64,000 nucleotides of DNA from Tropicibacter sp. Alg240-R139 (GCF_900537075.1 NZ_UNRA01000001.1:1016191-1080190); one strand, 5' to 3'; positions 8,320-18,620 are shown, counted from the stretch's first letter. Notes: generated by a model not told the origin, from the letters alone. Made by a program: numbers and translations.

Positions 8320-8890
8320 CTTTGTTCCAGCATCTTTGTACGAATTCATCCATCCTCTGCGACCACACGTCAAAAGGATGCGTCCGCGCGCGCCATTGCA
8401 AGTGAGCGCAGGCAAAGCCGTGCCCGGCAAGTGATGGTGGCCGGATAAGTAATGGGCTTCAACTTTTGCAGTACCGATGACAGCACTTGATGCAGTGGCG
8501 TGGAACTCTCCTCTTCTCGCGTTGTGCAGGGTACGTCAGATGGGGCCAACTCGATCAAAGCGTTGCACAGGAAACACCACACTTTGCGTGCCGGTTAGCT
8601 CCGGTGGTATTCTGTATGCGAAAAAGAACGCCAGCAGCCGGTCACGGGCTGGGCCTTTTTGTAGATCATGCATCTCTGTCAGCGCCCAGCCTATATGGGT
8701 TTGTCATCGTGATCCTGTGCCCGCAGATGGACCAGGTGCTTCTCCTTGAAAGCCTTGTAGAACACTCCACGCGGCGGCGACATCGCGTCTAGAAGATCGG
8801 GCATATTGGTACCGGCAAATCCTCGTTTCTAGAAGCTGATCATCGCCCCGACGACCTTAACTTTTCGGCAGTTGCTAGCGGCGGAAAAAC
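8320..8890 (-). pseudogene. Decayed TetR-family transcriptional regulator
   Basis: Read on the minus strand, one frame gives KRGFAGTNMPDLLDAM then RGVFYKAFKEKHL, the TetR helix-turn-helix (usual form: RGFxGTSxxDLLxAxGxxKGxxYxHFxSKExL). An amber codon at 8829-8831 interrupts it just before KRGF. Further on, a second frame gives GPARDRLLAFFFAY, and a third gives CFLCNALIELAPSD and PLHQVLSSVLQK. These match in order the ligand-binding domain of TetR proteins (ERLxAFFxAY, GCLLGNLxxELAxSD). At least two frameshifts and one stop show it is broken. Confidence 0.65.
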
Positions 8891-9034
8891 CCCGAAGCGG
8901 GGGAGAATGGTCGGTGAAATTTACAGATACATCCTGTAAGTCACAGTGAGCAAACACTTAATTGACCTCGAAGTGGGTCAGTAGGGTGATATATCCTGCA
9001 GGGAACACTTTTTGACATCCGCCGACCAAGTTAC

Positions 9035-9430
9035 TCAAACCTTGTTGTCAGCAACGAACCAACCGTCGATGAAGTCGACCTTGGCGGCATAGCCATAGGC
9101 AACGGCTCGGGCGCACAAAGCATTGTTTTCCGGGGTGTAGCTAGGAATATGCTGCGGTTTTCAGTGTTGGCAACAAACCGAGTACGCCCCTGTTGTTCAG
9201 CGCGATATGTCTGTTCGTCTTTGGCGGGCTTGCTTTGGGGGCAATGTGCGACCGGGGTAATAACCGTCCATGGCCAGGCCCCGGTTGGTGGAATTGGCCA
9301 GGTGTTCCGCATATTGTCTGGCATGCGCCGCGGATGAACCAAAACCGATGGCCAATGCGCGGATTTCGCCGGGTATCAAGTGCTTCCTTGAGGGCAACCG
9401 CACTCAATTTGCGTGGTCATGTGCTGGCAT
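9035..9430 (-). pseudogene. Remnant of an unrecognised gene
   Basis: Three minus-strand frames in succession give protein-like pieces: RALAIGFGSSAAHARQYAEH with TNRGLAMDGYYPG, then TYRAEQQGRTRFVANTENR, then ENNALCARAVAYGYAAKV with DFIDGWFVADNKV and a stop at 9035-9037. None is long enough to be a gene alone, and the changes of frame suggest frameshift decay. I cannot name the family. It lies beside the TetR remnant, so both may descend from one lost regulator-target pair. Confidence 0.35.
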
Positions 9431-9491
9431 CAATTTGATTAATATCAATAAACCCCAATGGGTAGAGGTGCGTTCCTGTTGCAGTTGACGC

Positions 9492-10334
9492 CTACGCTTG
9501 TTCGATTTCGCGAGCCAATGCGCAAAATGCTTCGAGCGACACCTCCTCGGCCCGTTGTGTCGGTTTGATGCCAGCGGCGATCAAGTGATCTTCGATGCCG
9601 GGCGTTACACCCTTGAGTGCGGCACGCAGCATCTTGCGACGTTGATTAAAGGCAGCAGCAACAACGCGGCTCAGAATGGCAGCGTCAGCCGGAAAACGGG
9701 GTTCAGGCAGGGCAGTCAGGTGCACAACTGCGCTCGACACTTTCGGCGGCGGGGTAAAGGCGCCCGGCGGCAAAGACAGCACGATGCGGGCATCAGAGCG
9801 CCATTGCGAGAGGATCGCCAACCGACCGTATGCCTTTGACCCCGGTTGGGCCACGATCCTTTCTGCGACCTCGCGCTGGAACATCAAGGTCAGGCTTTGC
9901 CAGAATGGGGGCCACTCTGGCGGAGTTAGCCAACGTACCAGCAACTCGGTTCCGACGTTGTAGGGCAGGTTGGCTGCGATCCGGATGGGGGGCGTCAGAT
10001 GTGTGAGCGGATTGATTTCCAGCGCGTCGCCGTTGATCACCTCAAGCCGACCCGGATAGGCCTCGGCAATCTCTTGCAAAGCTGGCATGCAGCGGGTGTC
10101 CTTTTCCAGTGCCAGAACCTTGCGCGCGCCCTCGGACAGCAGCCCTCGGGTCAGCCCACCGGGGCCGGGGCCGATTTCCAATACGTCGCAGTCGGACAGA
10201 TCACCCGCTTGGCGCGCGATTTTGGCGGTCAGGTTCAAGTCCAGTAAGAAGTTCTGCCCCAGAGATTTGCGGGCGGACAGCTGGTGGTTGGCGATGACCT
10301 CGCGCAGCGGGGGGAGATTGTCGATGGCACTCAT
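9492..10334 (-). CDS. rsmA: 16S rRNA dimethyladenosine transferase (KsgA)
   Basis: 280 residues. It dimethylates the two adjacent adenosines of the helix-45 loop of 16S rRNA during 30S maturation. The family hallmarks are SLGQNFLLD, the SAM loop [14 protein letters not shown], the acidic LALEKD, and the catalytic NLPYNVGT motif. It is the last gene of the lptF-lptG-lptD-surA-pdxA-rsmA run, an order also found in other proteobacteria (surA-pdxA-rsmA). Confidence 0.95.
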   Translation of the reverse strand: MSAIDNLPPLREVIANHQLSARKSLGQNFLLDLNLTAKIARQAGDLSDCDVLEIGPGPGGLTRGLLSEGARKVLALEKDTRCMPALQEIAEAYPGRLEVINGDALEINPLTHLTPPIRIAANLPYNVGTELLVRWLTPPEWPPFWQSLTLMFQREVAERIVAQPGSKAYGRLAILSQWRSDARIVLSLPPGAFTPPPKVSSAVVHLTALPEPRFPADAAILSRVVAAAFNQRRKMLRAALKGVTPGIEDHLIAAGIKPTQRAEEVSLEAFCALAREIEQA

Positions 10335-10406
10335 GACGATGATGTAGTGCCTGATCTGGGGGAAAGGCCAGAGGTTTCATGACTCTCGGTACTGAAAAAC
10401 AGATTT

Positions 10407-11375
10407 CTAGCTACTCTCGGCCATGCGTTGGGCCATTCGCAGTGCCTCGATCAGCGACGTAGGATTGGCGACACCCCGGCCTGCGATGTCAAAGGCCGTG
10501 CCGTGATCAGGTGAAGTGCGAACAAAAGGCAAGCCCAAGGTCACATTCACGCCCCGGTCGAAATCGAGTGTCTTAATCGGGATCAGGGCCTGGTCGTGGT
10601 ACATGCAAACGGCCGCGTCGTAACGGGCACGGGCGGCGGCATGAAACAACGTATCGGCGGGGTGAGGACCGGTTAGAGTCAGGGTTTCATCCCGAGCCAG
10701 AGTTTCGACCAGCGCTGCGATCCAATCGCCTTCTTCATGCCCCATGGCGCCGCCTTCGCCCGCATGCGGGTTCATCCCGGCAACGGCAATGCGGGGATGC
10801 GCGATGCCGAATTGGCGTCGCAGGCCGCTTGCCGTGATAGCAATGGTTTCGCGCAGAAGCTCGGGCGTCAGAGCTTTGGGCACGTCGCTCAAAGCGATAT
10901 GGATGGTGGCGGGGACGACCCGCAGTTGTTCGCTGGCCAACATCATGACGACACGATTCACGCCAGCCAGGGCGGCCAGAAACTCGGTATGTCCGGGATA
11001 GGCGAACCCGGCGCCGTCAATCAGCGCTTTCTTATGGATCGGTGCGGTGCACAACGCCGAAGCTTTGCCAGATGTCACAAGCTGCACCCCGGTTTCGATG
11101 GCGGCAATGACGCCTGCCGCATTTTCTGCAATGGGCGCGCCTGCTGTGGCAGGGGCGGCAAAGGGAACGGGCAGAACGGGCAGGGCTTTGGCGGTGACCT
11201 GCAAGGCCTCTGCAGGTTCGGAGACGATTTGATATGCTGTGCCAGACGGTAAGTGGCGCGGGTCCCCTAGCCAGACAAAGGGACAATCCTGACGCAGCTG
11301 ATCCCAAGCCGCAACGGCGATCTCGGGGCCGATACCAGAGGGATCGCCGCAGCTGAGCGCGATGGGGCTGATCAT
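10407..11375 (-). CDS. pdxA: 4-hydroxythreonine-4-phosphate dehydrogenase
   Basis: 322 residues. It catalyses the NAD-dependent oxidation of 4-phosphohydroxy-threonine in the DXP-dependent pyridoxal phosphate pathway. The N-terminus has SCGDPSGIGPEI, and the metal-binding histidines occur in YPGHTEFLA and in MYHDQALIPIK near the C-terminus, followed by VNVTLGLPFVRTSPDHGTA. The start overlaps the surA stop by four bases (ATGA). Confidence 0.95.
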   Translation of the reverse strand: MISPIALSCGDPSGIGPEIAVAAWDQLRQDCPFVWLGDPRHLPSGTAYQIVSEPAEALQVTAKALPVLPVPFAAPATAGAPIAENAAGVIAAIETGVQLVTSGKASALCTAPIHKKALIDGAGFAYPGHTEFLAALAGVNRVVMMLASEQLRVVPATIHIALSDVPKALTPELLRETIAITASGLRRQFGIAHPRIAVAGMNPHAGEGGAMGHEEGDWIAALVETLARDETLTLTGPHPADTLFHAAARARYDAAVCMYHDQALIPIKTLDFDRGVNVTLGLPFVRTSPDHGTAFDIAGRGVANPTSLIEALRMAQRMAESS

Positions 11376-12634
11376 TCTGCGATGATCGCGTCTGCCTTAA
11401 GCTGTGCCAACAGGCTTTCGGCAAAGGATTGCAGTCGCTGTTGCGTAAGCGCATTGGCCACGTCTTCGCGGCTGGCATCCTGGGCCAGATCGGCCGTGCG
11501 GTGGCACAGCATCAGGAACACCAATGTCTGGCCGTTGTTGCGGGTCAGCGCGGTCGAAGTTTCGCCTGGGTCCAGCTTGGCCAGTTCCAATGCGATGTCC
11601 TGGGGTATTTCCGACGGTTTGGCTGTGACCCGGTCCAACACGGTTTCAGGCTGCCCCTTTGCCACACCATAAAGGTCATCGCAATTGTCGACGTAACGCG
11701 CGATCTGACCCGCAGTGGTCAGCGTTTCGGCCGAACGACCACCCGACAGGAAATAGGTGGCGTATTCGATGCTGCTGTAGCGCGGTGTGCCAGTCGCAAT
11801 CTCTTGGATGCCGCGCATCTGGAAGAGCGCAACCGCATTGGGCAAAGCGATGGGGTCGGTAATCTCGCCGGGGTTCAAGGCCAGGATAAGAGGTTGCAGG
11901 GCTGGCGGCAGGCTGCTGACGGACAGCCAGTTCATCCGCCCGCCGTTGTTGCGGGTGTCAGACGCGGAAAACTGCGCCGCCGCTTGCGAAAAGTCGTCAT
12001 AGGATTTGAGCGAGGCAATCTGTTGCGCAACCTCATCCACCTGATCCACAGTTTGCGGGGTCACGGGAATGATCACCTCGGACAAGAGCACCCGGATGCC
12101 GCCGCCACCGCCACGACCCAGGGCGCGATCAATCTCGGCTTCTGTGGGGCGGGCCCGCGACAAGAACCGGGCCGAAACGTAGTCACGCCAGGCCAACTGC
12201 ACCGTGATAAAATCTCGGACGGTTTCTTCGGAAACGCCTGCTTGGCCCAGGGCTTGAAGAAACTCGTCAGGTGACAAGTTACCCTGCGAGGCAAACTGAT
12301 CAATGCCCTGCTGCACATCTTCTGGCGGAACTTCGAACCCCACCTCATTCATGACCTGCTGGCGCAGCCGATCTTCGATCAGACCTTTGCGGGCCACTTC
12401 GGTAGGGTTACCCGGAAAACGCAGAACCTCAAGAAACAACTCGCGCTGTTGCAACTCAAAGCCGGTGATGACCTCTTGGTTGACCCGGATCGCCGGGGCA
12501 AACAGGTTTTGTGACGATGCCTGAACCGGAGCCAGGCCCAGCACGCCGACCGTGGCCATTAGGCAAACCGGTTTGGACCAAAGACGAAGAGCTCTGCTCA
12601 GTGGGCCCATCAGGGGGGTCAGGATTTTCTGCAT
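11372..12634 (-). CDS. surA: SurA-type periplasmic peptidyl-prolyl isomerase/chaperone
   Basis: 420 residues with a signal peptide (hydrophobic MATVGVLGLAPVQA before the cleavage region near ASSQ). The SurA N-domain follows (RVNQEVITGFELQQR, helical core to about 180), then one parvulin-type domain (LLSEVIIPV through FSASDTRNNGGRMNWL). It escorts outer-membrane proteins, including LptD, across the periplasm. Its first codons overlap the lptD stop by 16 bp, which fits coordinate expression of the chaperone with its client. Confidence 0.9.
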   Translation of the reverse strand: MQKILTPLMGPLSRALRLWSKPVCLMATVGVLGLAPVQASSQNLFAPAIRVNQEVITGFELQQRELFLEVLRFPGNPTEVARKGLIEDRLRQQVMNEVGFEVPPEDVQQGIDQFASQGNLSPDEFLQALGQAGVSEETVRDFITVQLAWRDYVSARFLSRARPTEAEIDRALGRGGGGGIRVLLSEVIIPVTPQTVDQVDEVAQQIASLKSYDDFSQAAAQFSASDTRNNGGRMNWLSVSSLPPALQPLILALNPGEITDPIALPNAVALFQMRGIQEIATGTPRYSSIEYATYFLSGGRSAETLTTAGQIARYVDNCDDLYGVAKGQPETVLDRVTAKPSEIPQDIALELAKLDPGETSTALTRNNGQTLVFLMLCHRTADLAQDASREDVANALTQQRLQSFAESLLAQLKADAIIAE

Positions 12635-14784
12635 GATCGCCTGTATTCTTTATTACCGCTCGCTACCGCGAACCCGTTCAACGCAATGCTAAAGCCGAAA
12701 TCAGTCGACGGTTCAACACTTGTCGAAGAGGTATAGCGCCTGTTGAGCGTGAGGTTAACCGTTACGCATTCATTTTGATAGACCAGCCCGACACCAGCCC
12801 GTGTGGCACGGCTGTCTTCGATGTCATATCGCAGGTTGGCCGAGGCCGTCCAATTGGGGTTGACCTTGTAGTCGCCGTCAAACCAGAATTCGGACACCGC
12901 CAGAGTGCGGTTTTCGGCCGGGTCGCGACCTAGCCAAAGATAGGAACCGGCGATCGCCGTGCGGTCGCTCGACCAATGGCCTCGCAATTCGGCCTTAGAG
13001 AAGTTGAGCGAATTGTTAAGCAGGCCACGCGCGGTCAATGCCAAGCCGCGGTCCAGTTTAACTTGGCCAGCCAACAGTATGTCGGATGATGTGCCGCTCA
13101 AACCTGAGGTTTTTGAGAAGTCCGGATCAGCAGTTTCGCGGAACACCTGTCCCAAGGTAGCAGAGGCCTGCCATCCAGCCGGAGCATAGCGCGCCCAATT
13201 CAGACCCACAACGGCTGACGGCCCATCCTCGCGCCGATCAGGTGCGGGAAAACGTGACAGTTCCAGAAGGTTGCCCTGGTCGAATTCGACAAATCCGCTT
13301 TCGTCGTTGGGAACTGTTGGACCAGACACTTTGGACCAACTGAACTGAGCAATTGGCTCCAGGAAATGTGTGGATCCGTCGCCCATGGCACGGGTCATGG
13401 GATAGCGCAGAGTCAAAGCTGCGCGTGGCGTGGTGACGGTTGCTCGGGATTGAAAGCTGGTATCGTTGTAGGTGTTGAACCCATCGGCCGAAGCACCCAT
13501 CCGCCAATCGGCGCGCAGGCCTTGCGAAAAGGTCCAACTGCGCATCCATTCCACGTCTGCCGTTGCCCGGCCAACATCGCGCCCCACCATGTCGACGTTG
13601 GATGTTCTCTGGTGCGCATGCCCGTCAAAGCTTAGGCGAACTTCCCCCCCGACCAGAGAAGGAAAGAACCGCTTTTGGTAATTGATATCAACGATTTCCG
13701 AGGGGATCTCGTCTTCGCGCTCACTGTCCCGCAGTGTTTCATAATGGATGTAGCCGATACGCAGGGCGCTATCGCGCTTGATACGGTTGAGCGATATTTC
13801 ACTCCGCAGACGGTCGAGGTCGGGCAGGCCATAGTCTGCTAGATAAGCGTTGTCCGACGCTGTTTGCACGTCGAACTCCAGCTTAAAGTCGTTCTTGAGG
13901 GCAAACTGACCAAAGGCAAAGACGTATCCACGATCCTCGTTGGGAACCAGGTCGTCACGGGTAAATGCGCCTTCGATTTCGATCCTGCCGCGTTTAAATG
14001 CCTGACGATACCGCAAGTCCAATGTGGTGGTTTTGGACGACACATAAGGCGACACTGTCAGGTCCGCATGATCCCCCAGCTTGAAGAAATAGGGCACCTT
14101 TAGGCCAGTCCCCAACTGAGAGGTGGTGCGCACGGATGGGATTAGGAAGCCGGTGGCCCGCTTCAGGTTAGGGTCGGGCAAGCGGATGCCCGGAAAATAG
14201 AAGATTGGCACATCCAGCACCCGGAACTGTGCCTCTTCAAAATAAAGCTGCTGCTCCAACTGGTCGTGTGTGACCTTCTTGGCCCGGATCTGCCATAGCG
14301 GTGGTTTGCCGTTTTCGCAAACATGACAAGAGGTTACGGCGGTTTTGTAAAGTTGCGTGTAGCGTCCGCCAACGCGCGTCATCTGCAAGGCAGCCAGTTG
14401 CAGCTGCTGGTCAAACACCAGCCGTGCGCCTGACAGCAGGCCGTTCTGAAGGCCTTCGTCCAGTTCGGCAGCATCGGCCAGCACAGTCGCTTTGCCGCCC
14501 TGATCGATGCGAATGGGCCCCTCGACGGTCAGCCTGCCGCTCTCGCGGTCAAATGTGATCTTGCGAGCTCGCAAGCGCATGTCGCCTTGGAAAGCTTCGA
14601 CGTTGCCTTCGGCGATCATCTGGCGATCCGGGGTGATGAACACCGAATCCGCCACTAGGATGGCAGGCTGAACCTCTTCCTGTGTTTGATCGCCAGTTGC
14701 GGTTTGGGCGTTGCTGCCAAGCGGTGCGAACAGGGCAACGCTGGTCAACAGCAGGGGCAGTAGGCCGGGTAGACGGCGGAGCAT
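12619..14784 (-). CDS. lptD: LPS-assembly outer-membrane protein LptD
   Basis: 721 residues: signal peptide (to about residue 26), an N-terminal LptA-like jellyroll (ILVADSVFITPDRQMIAEGN), then a long beta-rich barrel rich in Arg/Asp/Tyr strands. LptD with LptE inserts lipopolysaccharide into the outer leaflet. Cysteines occur in SCHVCENG and, near the end, in YQNECVTVNL, giving candidates for the disulphides that link the two domains. It overlaps both lptG (TAATG, one base) and surA. Confidence 0.93.
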   Translation of the reverse strand: MLRRLPGLLPLLLTSVALFAPLGSNAQTATGDQTQEEVQPAILVADSVFITPDRQMIAEGNVEAFQGDMRLRARKITFDRESGRLTVEGPIRIDQGGKATVLADAAELDEGLQNGLLSGARLVFDQQLQLAALQMTRVGGRYTQLYKTAVTSCHVCENGKPPLWQIRAKKVTHDQLEQQLYFEEAQFRVLDVPIFYFPGIRLPDPNLKRATGFLIPSVRTTSQLGTGLKVPYFFKLGDHADLTVSPYVSSKTTTLDLRYRQAFKRGRIEIEGAFTRDDLVPNEDRGYVFAFGQFALKNDFKLEFDVQTASDNAYLADYGLPDLDRLRSEISLNRIKRDSALRIGYIHYETLRDSEREDEIPSEIVDINYQKRFFPSLVGGEVRLSFDGHAHQRTSNVDMVGRDVGRATADVEWMRSWTFSQGLRADWRMGASADGFNTYNDTSFQSRATVTTPRAALTLRYPMTRAMGDGSTHFLEPIAQFSWSKVSGPTVPNDESGFVEFDQGNLLELSRFPAPDRREDGPSAVVGLNWARYAPAGWQASATLGQVFRETADPDFSKTSGLSGTSSDILLAGQVKLDRGLALTARGLLNNSLNFSKAELRGHWSSDRTAIAGSYLWLGRDPAENRTLAVSEFWFDGDYKVNPNWTASANLRYDIEDSRATRAGVGLVYQNECVTVNLTLNRRYTSSTSVEPSTDFGFSIALNGFAVASGNKEYRRSCRKS

Positions 14785-15881
14785 TATCCGTCCTCCGCGT
14801 GCAATAACAGGCCAAGCGTCAGCATAATCGCGGCTATTGGTGGTGCCCAGGCGGCCAGAGCCACAGGGATCTGCCCGTTTTCACCCAGAATCTGCGCAAA
14901 GTTGCGAATGAAATAGAGCGAGAACCCCAGCAATACAGCCGCTAGCACCGAAACACCGGTACCGCCAAAGCGTGCATGGCGCATGGTGAATGCAGCCCCC
15001 ACCAGAACCATCGAAACCAAAAACAGCGGTCGCGCCAATTCGACTTGCAGCCAGACCTCGTGCTGCTTGGTCGAAAAACCGGCCTGTTGCAGTTGCGTTA
15101 TCATTGCGGGCAAGTCGTAGATGGAAATGCTTTCGCGCCGCCCCAGACTATCGCGGATGCGATCCTGGGTGAGGGTCGTAGGCAGTTTGATGGTTTCATA
15201 TTCTTCAGCATTGGATTCGGGGTTCACTCCCCCGGTTAGTGGCCAAATCTTTACCTTGCTCAGAAGCCAGACGTCATCCTGCAGCTGCGCGCTGTCGGCA
15301 ATTATCTGTTGGGTCGGCCCCCCATCCTTGGCATAGCTGATGATCGTCACTCCAAAAAGCGTTATGCCGTCACCACCAAAACCGGTTGCATGAATGACCG
15401 ATTGCCCATCGGCACTGCCTTGGCGCAGCCACAGCCCTTCGCCGCTGAGCGACAGGACGGATGGCCCGCCGGTACGATAGGTGTCTGCCAGCCGCTGATA
15501 CCGTTCGGCGGTGGCGGCCACGATCGGGTTCAGCGTGGTGACGGCAAGTCCGCCAATCACCAATGCCACTGAAACGGGGGCCACCAATGCCCGAATGCCC
15601 GACCGACCAATGGCGCGGGTCACCACCAGCTCGGAACTGCGGGCCAGGCCCACAAACAGCACGATGGTCGACAGGATCATCAGGAGGGGTAGGATTTCAC
15701 TGATTGCAGCAGGGGCATTCAGAAGCGTCAGGCCAAACAACTGGCCAAAGCTGACATCAACACCTTCGAACCGACGCAGCTGTTCTATCAGGTCGATGAG
15801 CAGGATCAGCGTCAGGAACACCGCCCCTATGACCAGAAAGCTTTGGGTGAAGCGCCGGGCAAAATAACGGTCGAGGATCAT
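14784..15881 (-). CDS. lptG: LPS export ABC permease LptG
   Basis: 365 residues. It begins ILDRYFARRFTQSFLVIGAVF, the usual LptG/YjgP-YjgQ N-terminus, with three membrane spans before and three after a periplasmic jellyroll of about 150 residues. With LptF and the ATPase LptB it extracts LPS from the inner membrane. The start overlaps the lptF stop by four bases. Confidence 0.93.
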   Translation of the reverse strand: MILDRYFARRFTQSFLVIGAVFLTLILLIDLIEQLRRFEGVDVSFGQLFGLTLLNAPAAISEILPLLMILSTIVLFVGLARSSELVVTRAIGRSGIRALVAPVSVALVIGGLAVTTLNPIVAATAERYQRLADTYRTGGPSVLSLSGEGLWLRQGSADGQSVIHATGFGGDGITLFGVTIISYAKDGGPTQQIIADSAQLQDDVWLLSKVKIWPLTGGVNPESNAEEYETIKLPTTLTQDRIRDSLGRRESISIYDLPAMITQLQQAGFSTKQHEVWLQVELARPLFLVSMVLVGAAFTMRHARFGGTGVSVLAAVLLGFSLYFIRNFAQILGENGQIPVALAAWAPPIAAIMLTLGLLLHAEDG

Positions 15882-17014
15882 GGCGCTGCCTCTGTCTTGG
15901 GAGAGCGCCTGAACAGCAGCGACAACGGGCGTGAGGAAAATTGCATGAACACGCAGGCGATGGCGATGCCCACCAGAGTTGGCAGGTAGATCAGCGGCCA
16001 GAAATCTGCGTTTTGCAGCACCGGATCAGACATGACACCCCGAAGAACTTCTAGGAAGACCAACATCACAAAAGCCAACAAGGCCTGTCGCCAGACCCCA
16101 AACCGGGAAAAGCCGCCCAGCATCAATGATGAATAGCCGATCAACGTCACAGCAACGCAAATCAGCGCCCGAGCAAAACGCAGATGCAGTTCTTCGGCGA
16201 GTTGTCCGGCAGTATATCCCTCGTCCTCTGTTATCTGGCCGGGTTCCTGGATCAGTTCGAGCGTGGGAATGGCGCGGATGTTGCGTTGGCGCGTGGTATC
16301 TTGCTTGATCAGAGAGCTGATATCATAGGAGAAATCGGCAAAGACCGTGGTCGACAGCCGGTTGTCTTCCATGTCCATCCGCTGCGCCAGACCATCCACC
16401 ATGATCAGGTTGCTTTGCTCGCCATTGCGCACCAGAAAGGCCCGCGCGCCGGTGTAGATGACTGTTTGTTCGGGGTCGCGCCGATCTGACAGGAACACAT
16501 CGTTTAATGTTCCATCCGCGTCGATCTGACGAATGTAGAAGGTCACGCCAGGGGCTGGGTGTAAAAAACTGCCCTCGCTCAGCAGCCGAGCGGTGACATT
16601 GCGCGCCACTTCGGCCTCGCGCACGGCCAGCTGGTTGATCGAGGCGGGCAACAGCACGTGGGTCAGCATGCTCATCATAGCAGCAGAAATCAGACCAAAG
16701 ATCAGCGCAGGCCGCGCCAGCCGCCAAGGACTGGACCCTGTGGCCTGCATCACCGTCAGCTCGCTGTCGTTGTTCAGCCGGTTGGTGACATAGACCGAGG
16801 CTGCAAAAGCCGCCATCGGCAGCACCATGCGGATCAGGTTGGGCAGGGTGAGTGCGGTGAATTCCAGAAACACGAACGCCGACTGCCCGTCGCCGATCAG
16901 CTTGTCGAACAGGACCACGGCCCGGTTGATCCAGAACACGGCAACAAGAATCAGTGCAAAAAAGCCGAAGAACAGCAGAAATTGCGACAGGACGTATCTG
17001 TCGTATCGTGACAC
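15878..17014 (-). CDS. lptF: LPS export ABC permease LptF
   Basis: 378 residues from the GTG at 17012-17014. It is a YjgP/YjgQ-family protein with the same 3+3 membrane-span layout and periplasmic domain as LptG, and with SRYDRYVLSQFLLFF at the start. The GTG is chosen because GGGGGGA lies just upstream and the family begins at this residue; an ATG at 17053 would add 13 unrelated residues. It is first in the envelope operon and divergent from pepA, with about 134 bp between the starts for both promoters. Confidence 0.92.
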   Translation of the reverse strand: MSRYDRYVLSQFLLFFGFFALILVAVFWINRAVVLFDKLIGDGQSAFVFLEFTALTLPNLIRMVLPMAAFAASVYVTNRLNNDSELTVMQATGSSPWRLARPALIFGLISAAMMSMLTHVLLPASINQLAVREAEVARNVTARLLSEGSFLHPAPGVTFYIRQIDADGTLNDVFLSDRRDPEQTVIYTGARAFLVRNGEQSNLIMVDGLAQRMDMEDNRLSTTVFADFSYDISSLIKQDTTRQRNIRAIPTLELIQEPGQITEDEGYTAGQLAEELHLRFARALICVAVTLIGYSSLMLGGFSRFGVWRQALLAFVMLVFLEVLRGVMSDPVLQNADFWPLIYLPTLVGIAIACVFMQFSSRPLSLLFRRSPKTEAAP

Positions 17015-17148
17015 TGCGATCCCCCCGGAGCCTGCCAAGTTATTTTCCGGCAACTCTAATGGATTCGGTGGCCGGGGAAAACTGCTATCTGGTCAAGATG
17101 CAGTGGGCAGGCTACCTGTTGCCTAACCACATGTTGAGAGGAGCCCAA

Positions 17149-18615
17149 ATGAGCAGCCTGACCGATATCCGTTTTCAGCCCGTCGACCTGGACACCATCG
17201 CCACAACCGAAGGGCGCGTTGCCATCATCATCCCGCCCGAGGGCAAGATGGACCCGGCCGTGCGCCGTGCCAATCGCCTGACCAAGGGGGCGGTGGCCCG
17301 TCTGGTGGAAAGCGAGCGCTTTGAAAAGGCCAAGCCGGGGCAGGTGATCACGTTGGCTTGGCCTGCGGGCATGGCTGCCGAGGCTTTGGATGTACTGATT
17401 TTGCCGCGCCGTGCGGACGCGACGCAGGCGCGCAAGGCGGGGGCGGCTTTGGCCAAATCGGCGGGAACTACTGCTTTGACGTTGATGGCAGGTAGCCAGG
17501 TGCGCGCGCAAGAGGTGGCTATGGGGTTCTCGATGCGGGCTTATGGCTTTGACGCTCACAAGTCGACGGATGCCGATCCGGCTGGCGCAGTAACCATCGC
17601 GCATACCAAACACGAAGAGGTTGAAGCCGCCTATGCGCCTCTGCGCGCTGTGGCTGAGGGCGTGCACATGACCCGCGATCTGGTGAATGAACCGGCCAAC
17701 GTACTGACTACCACTGAATTCGCTGACCGTCTGAAAGAGATGGAGGCGATTGGCCTTGAGGTCGAAGTACTGGACGAGGACAAACTGGCCGAACTGGGCA
17801 TGCGCACGCTGCTCAGCGTTGGGCAGGGCTCGGACAGCCCGTCCAAGGTTGTCGTCATGCAGTGGAACGGTGGCGAACAAGGCGATGCACCGTTGGCTCT
17901 GGTGGGCAAGGGCGTGGTGTTCGACACCGGTGGCATCTCGTTGAAACCGGCCGGCGGCATGGAAGACATGACCATGGACATGGGCGGCGCGGGCGTCGTC
18001 GCGGGCACCATGCGCGCGCTAGCTTTGCGCAAGGCCAAGGCCAATGTTGTGGGGCTGGTCGGGCTGGTGGAAAACATGCCGTCGGGCAATGCCACCCGTC
18101 CGGGTGATGTGGTCAAATCGATGAAGGGCGACACGGTCGAGATCATCAACACCGACGCCGAAGGTCGTTTGGTTCTATGTGACGTGATGTGGTATGCGCA
18201 GGAGCGGTTCAAGCCTGCGGGCATGATCGACTTGGCCACCCTGACGGGTGCCATCATCATCGGCTTGGGGCATGAAAACGCGGGCGTTTTCTCGAACAAC
18301 GACGCGCTTTGCGATGCGTTCCTCAAGGCCGCAGGTAACGAGAATGAAGGCGCGTGGCGGATGCCGCTTGGTCAGGCGTATGACGATCAGCTTAAATCGC
18401 GGATCGCAGATATGAAGAACGTCGGCGGTCGCCCGGCGGGTTCGATCACGGCGGCGCAGTTCCTGCAGCGGTTTGTCAAGGATGACATGCCCTGGATTCA
18501 CTTGGACATCGCAGGCGTCGCTTCGGTCAAGTCCGACACCGACTATGCCCCTAAGGGTGCAACCGGTTGGGGTGTGATGGCGTTATGCCGTTTGGTGCAG
18601 GACAATTTTGAGTAA
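17149..18615 (+). CDS. pepA: Leucyl aminopeptidase (M17)
   Basis: 488 residues. It is a two-metal cytosolic exopeptidase, also known as a DNA-binding protein in some bacteria. The M17 signature NTDAEGRLVL is present, with upstream metal ligands in GKGVVFDTGGISLKPAGGM. The N-terminal macro-like domain covers about residues 1-170. ATG at 17149 has GAGAGGAG upstream. The holC gene follows after five bases, a common pairing. Confidence 0.95.
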   Translation: MSSLTDIRFQPVDLDTIATTEGRVAIIIPPEGKMDPAVRRANRLTKGAVARLVESERFEKAKPGQVITLAWPAGMAAEALDVLILPRRADATQARKAGAALAKSAGTTALTLMAGSQVRAQEVAMGFSMRAYGFDAHKSTDADPAGAVTIAHTKHEEVEAAYAPLRAVAEGVHMTRDLVNEPANVLTTTEFADRLKEMEAIGLEVEVLDEDKLAELGMRTLLSVGQGSDSPSKVVVMQWNGGEQGDAPLALVGKGVVFDTGGISLKPAGGMEDMTMDMGGAGVVAGTMRALALRKAKANVVGLVGLVENMPSGNATRPGDVVKSMKGDTVEIINTDAEGRLVLCDVMWYAQERFKPAGMIDLATLTGAIIIGLGHENAGVFSNNDALCDAFLKAAGNENEGAWRMPLGQAYDDQLKSRIADMKNVGGRPAGSITAAQFLQRFVKDDMPWIHLDIAGVASVKSDTDYAPKGATGWGVMALCRLVQDNFE

Positions 18616-18620
18616 ATCCG

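Noticed and set aside
17751-17944. Short open frame inside pepA on the + strand, and many similar shadows
   Set aside because: Out-of-frame with a well-supported gene; no ribosome site or motif.
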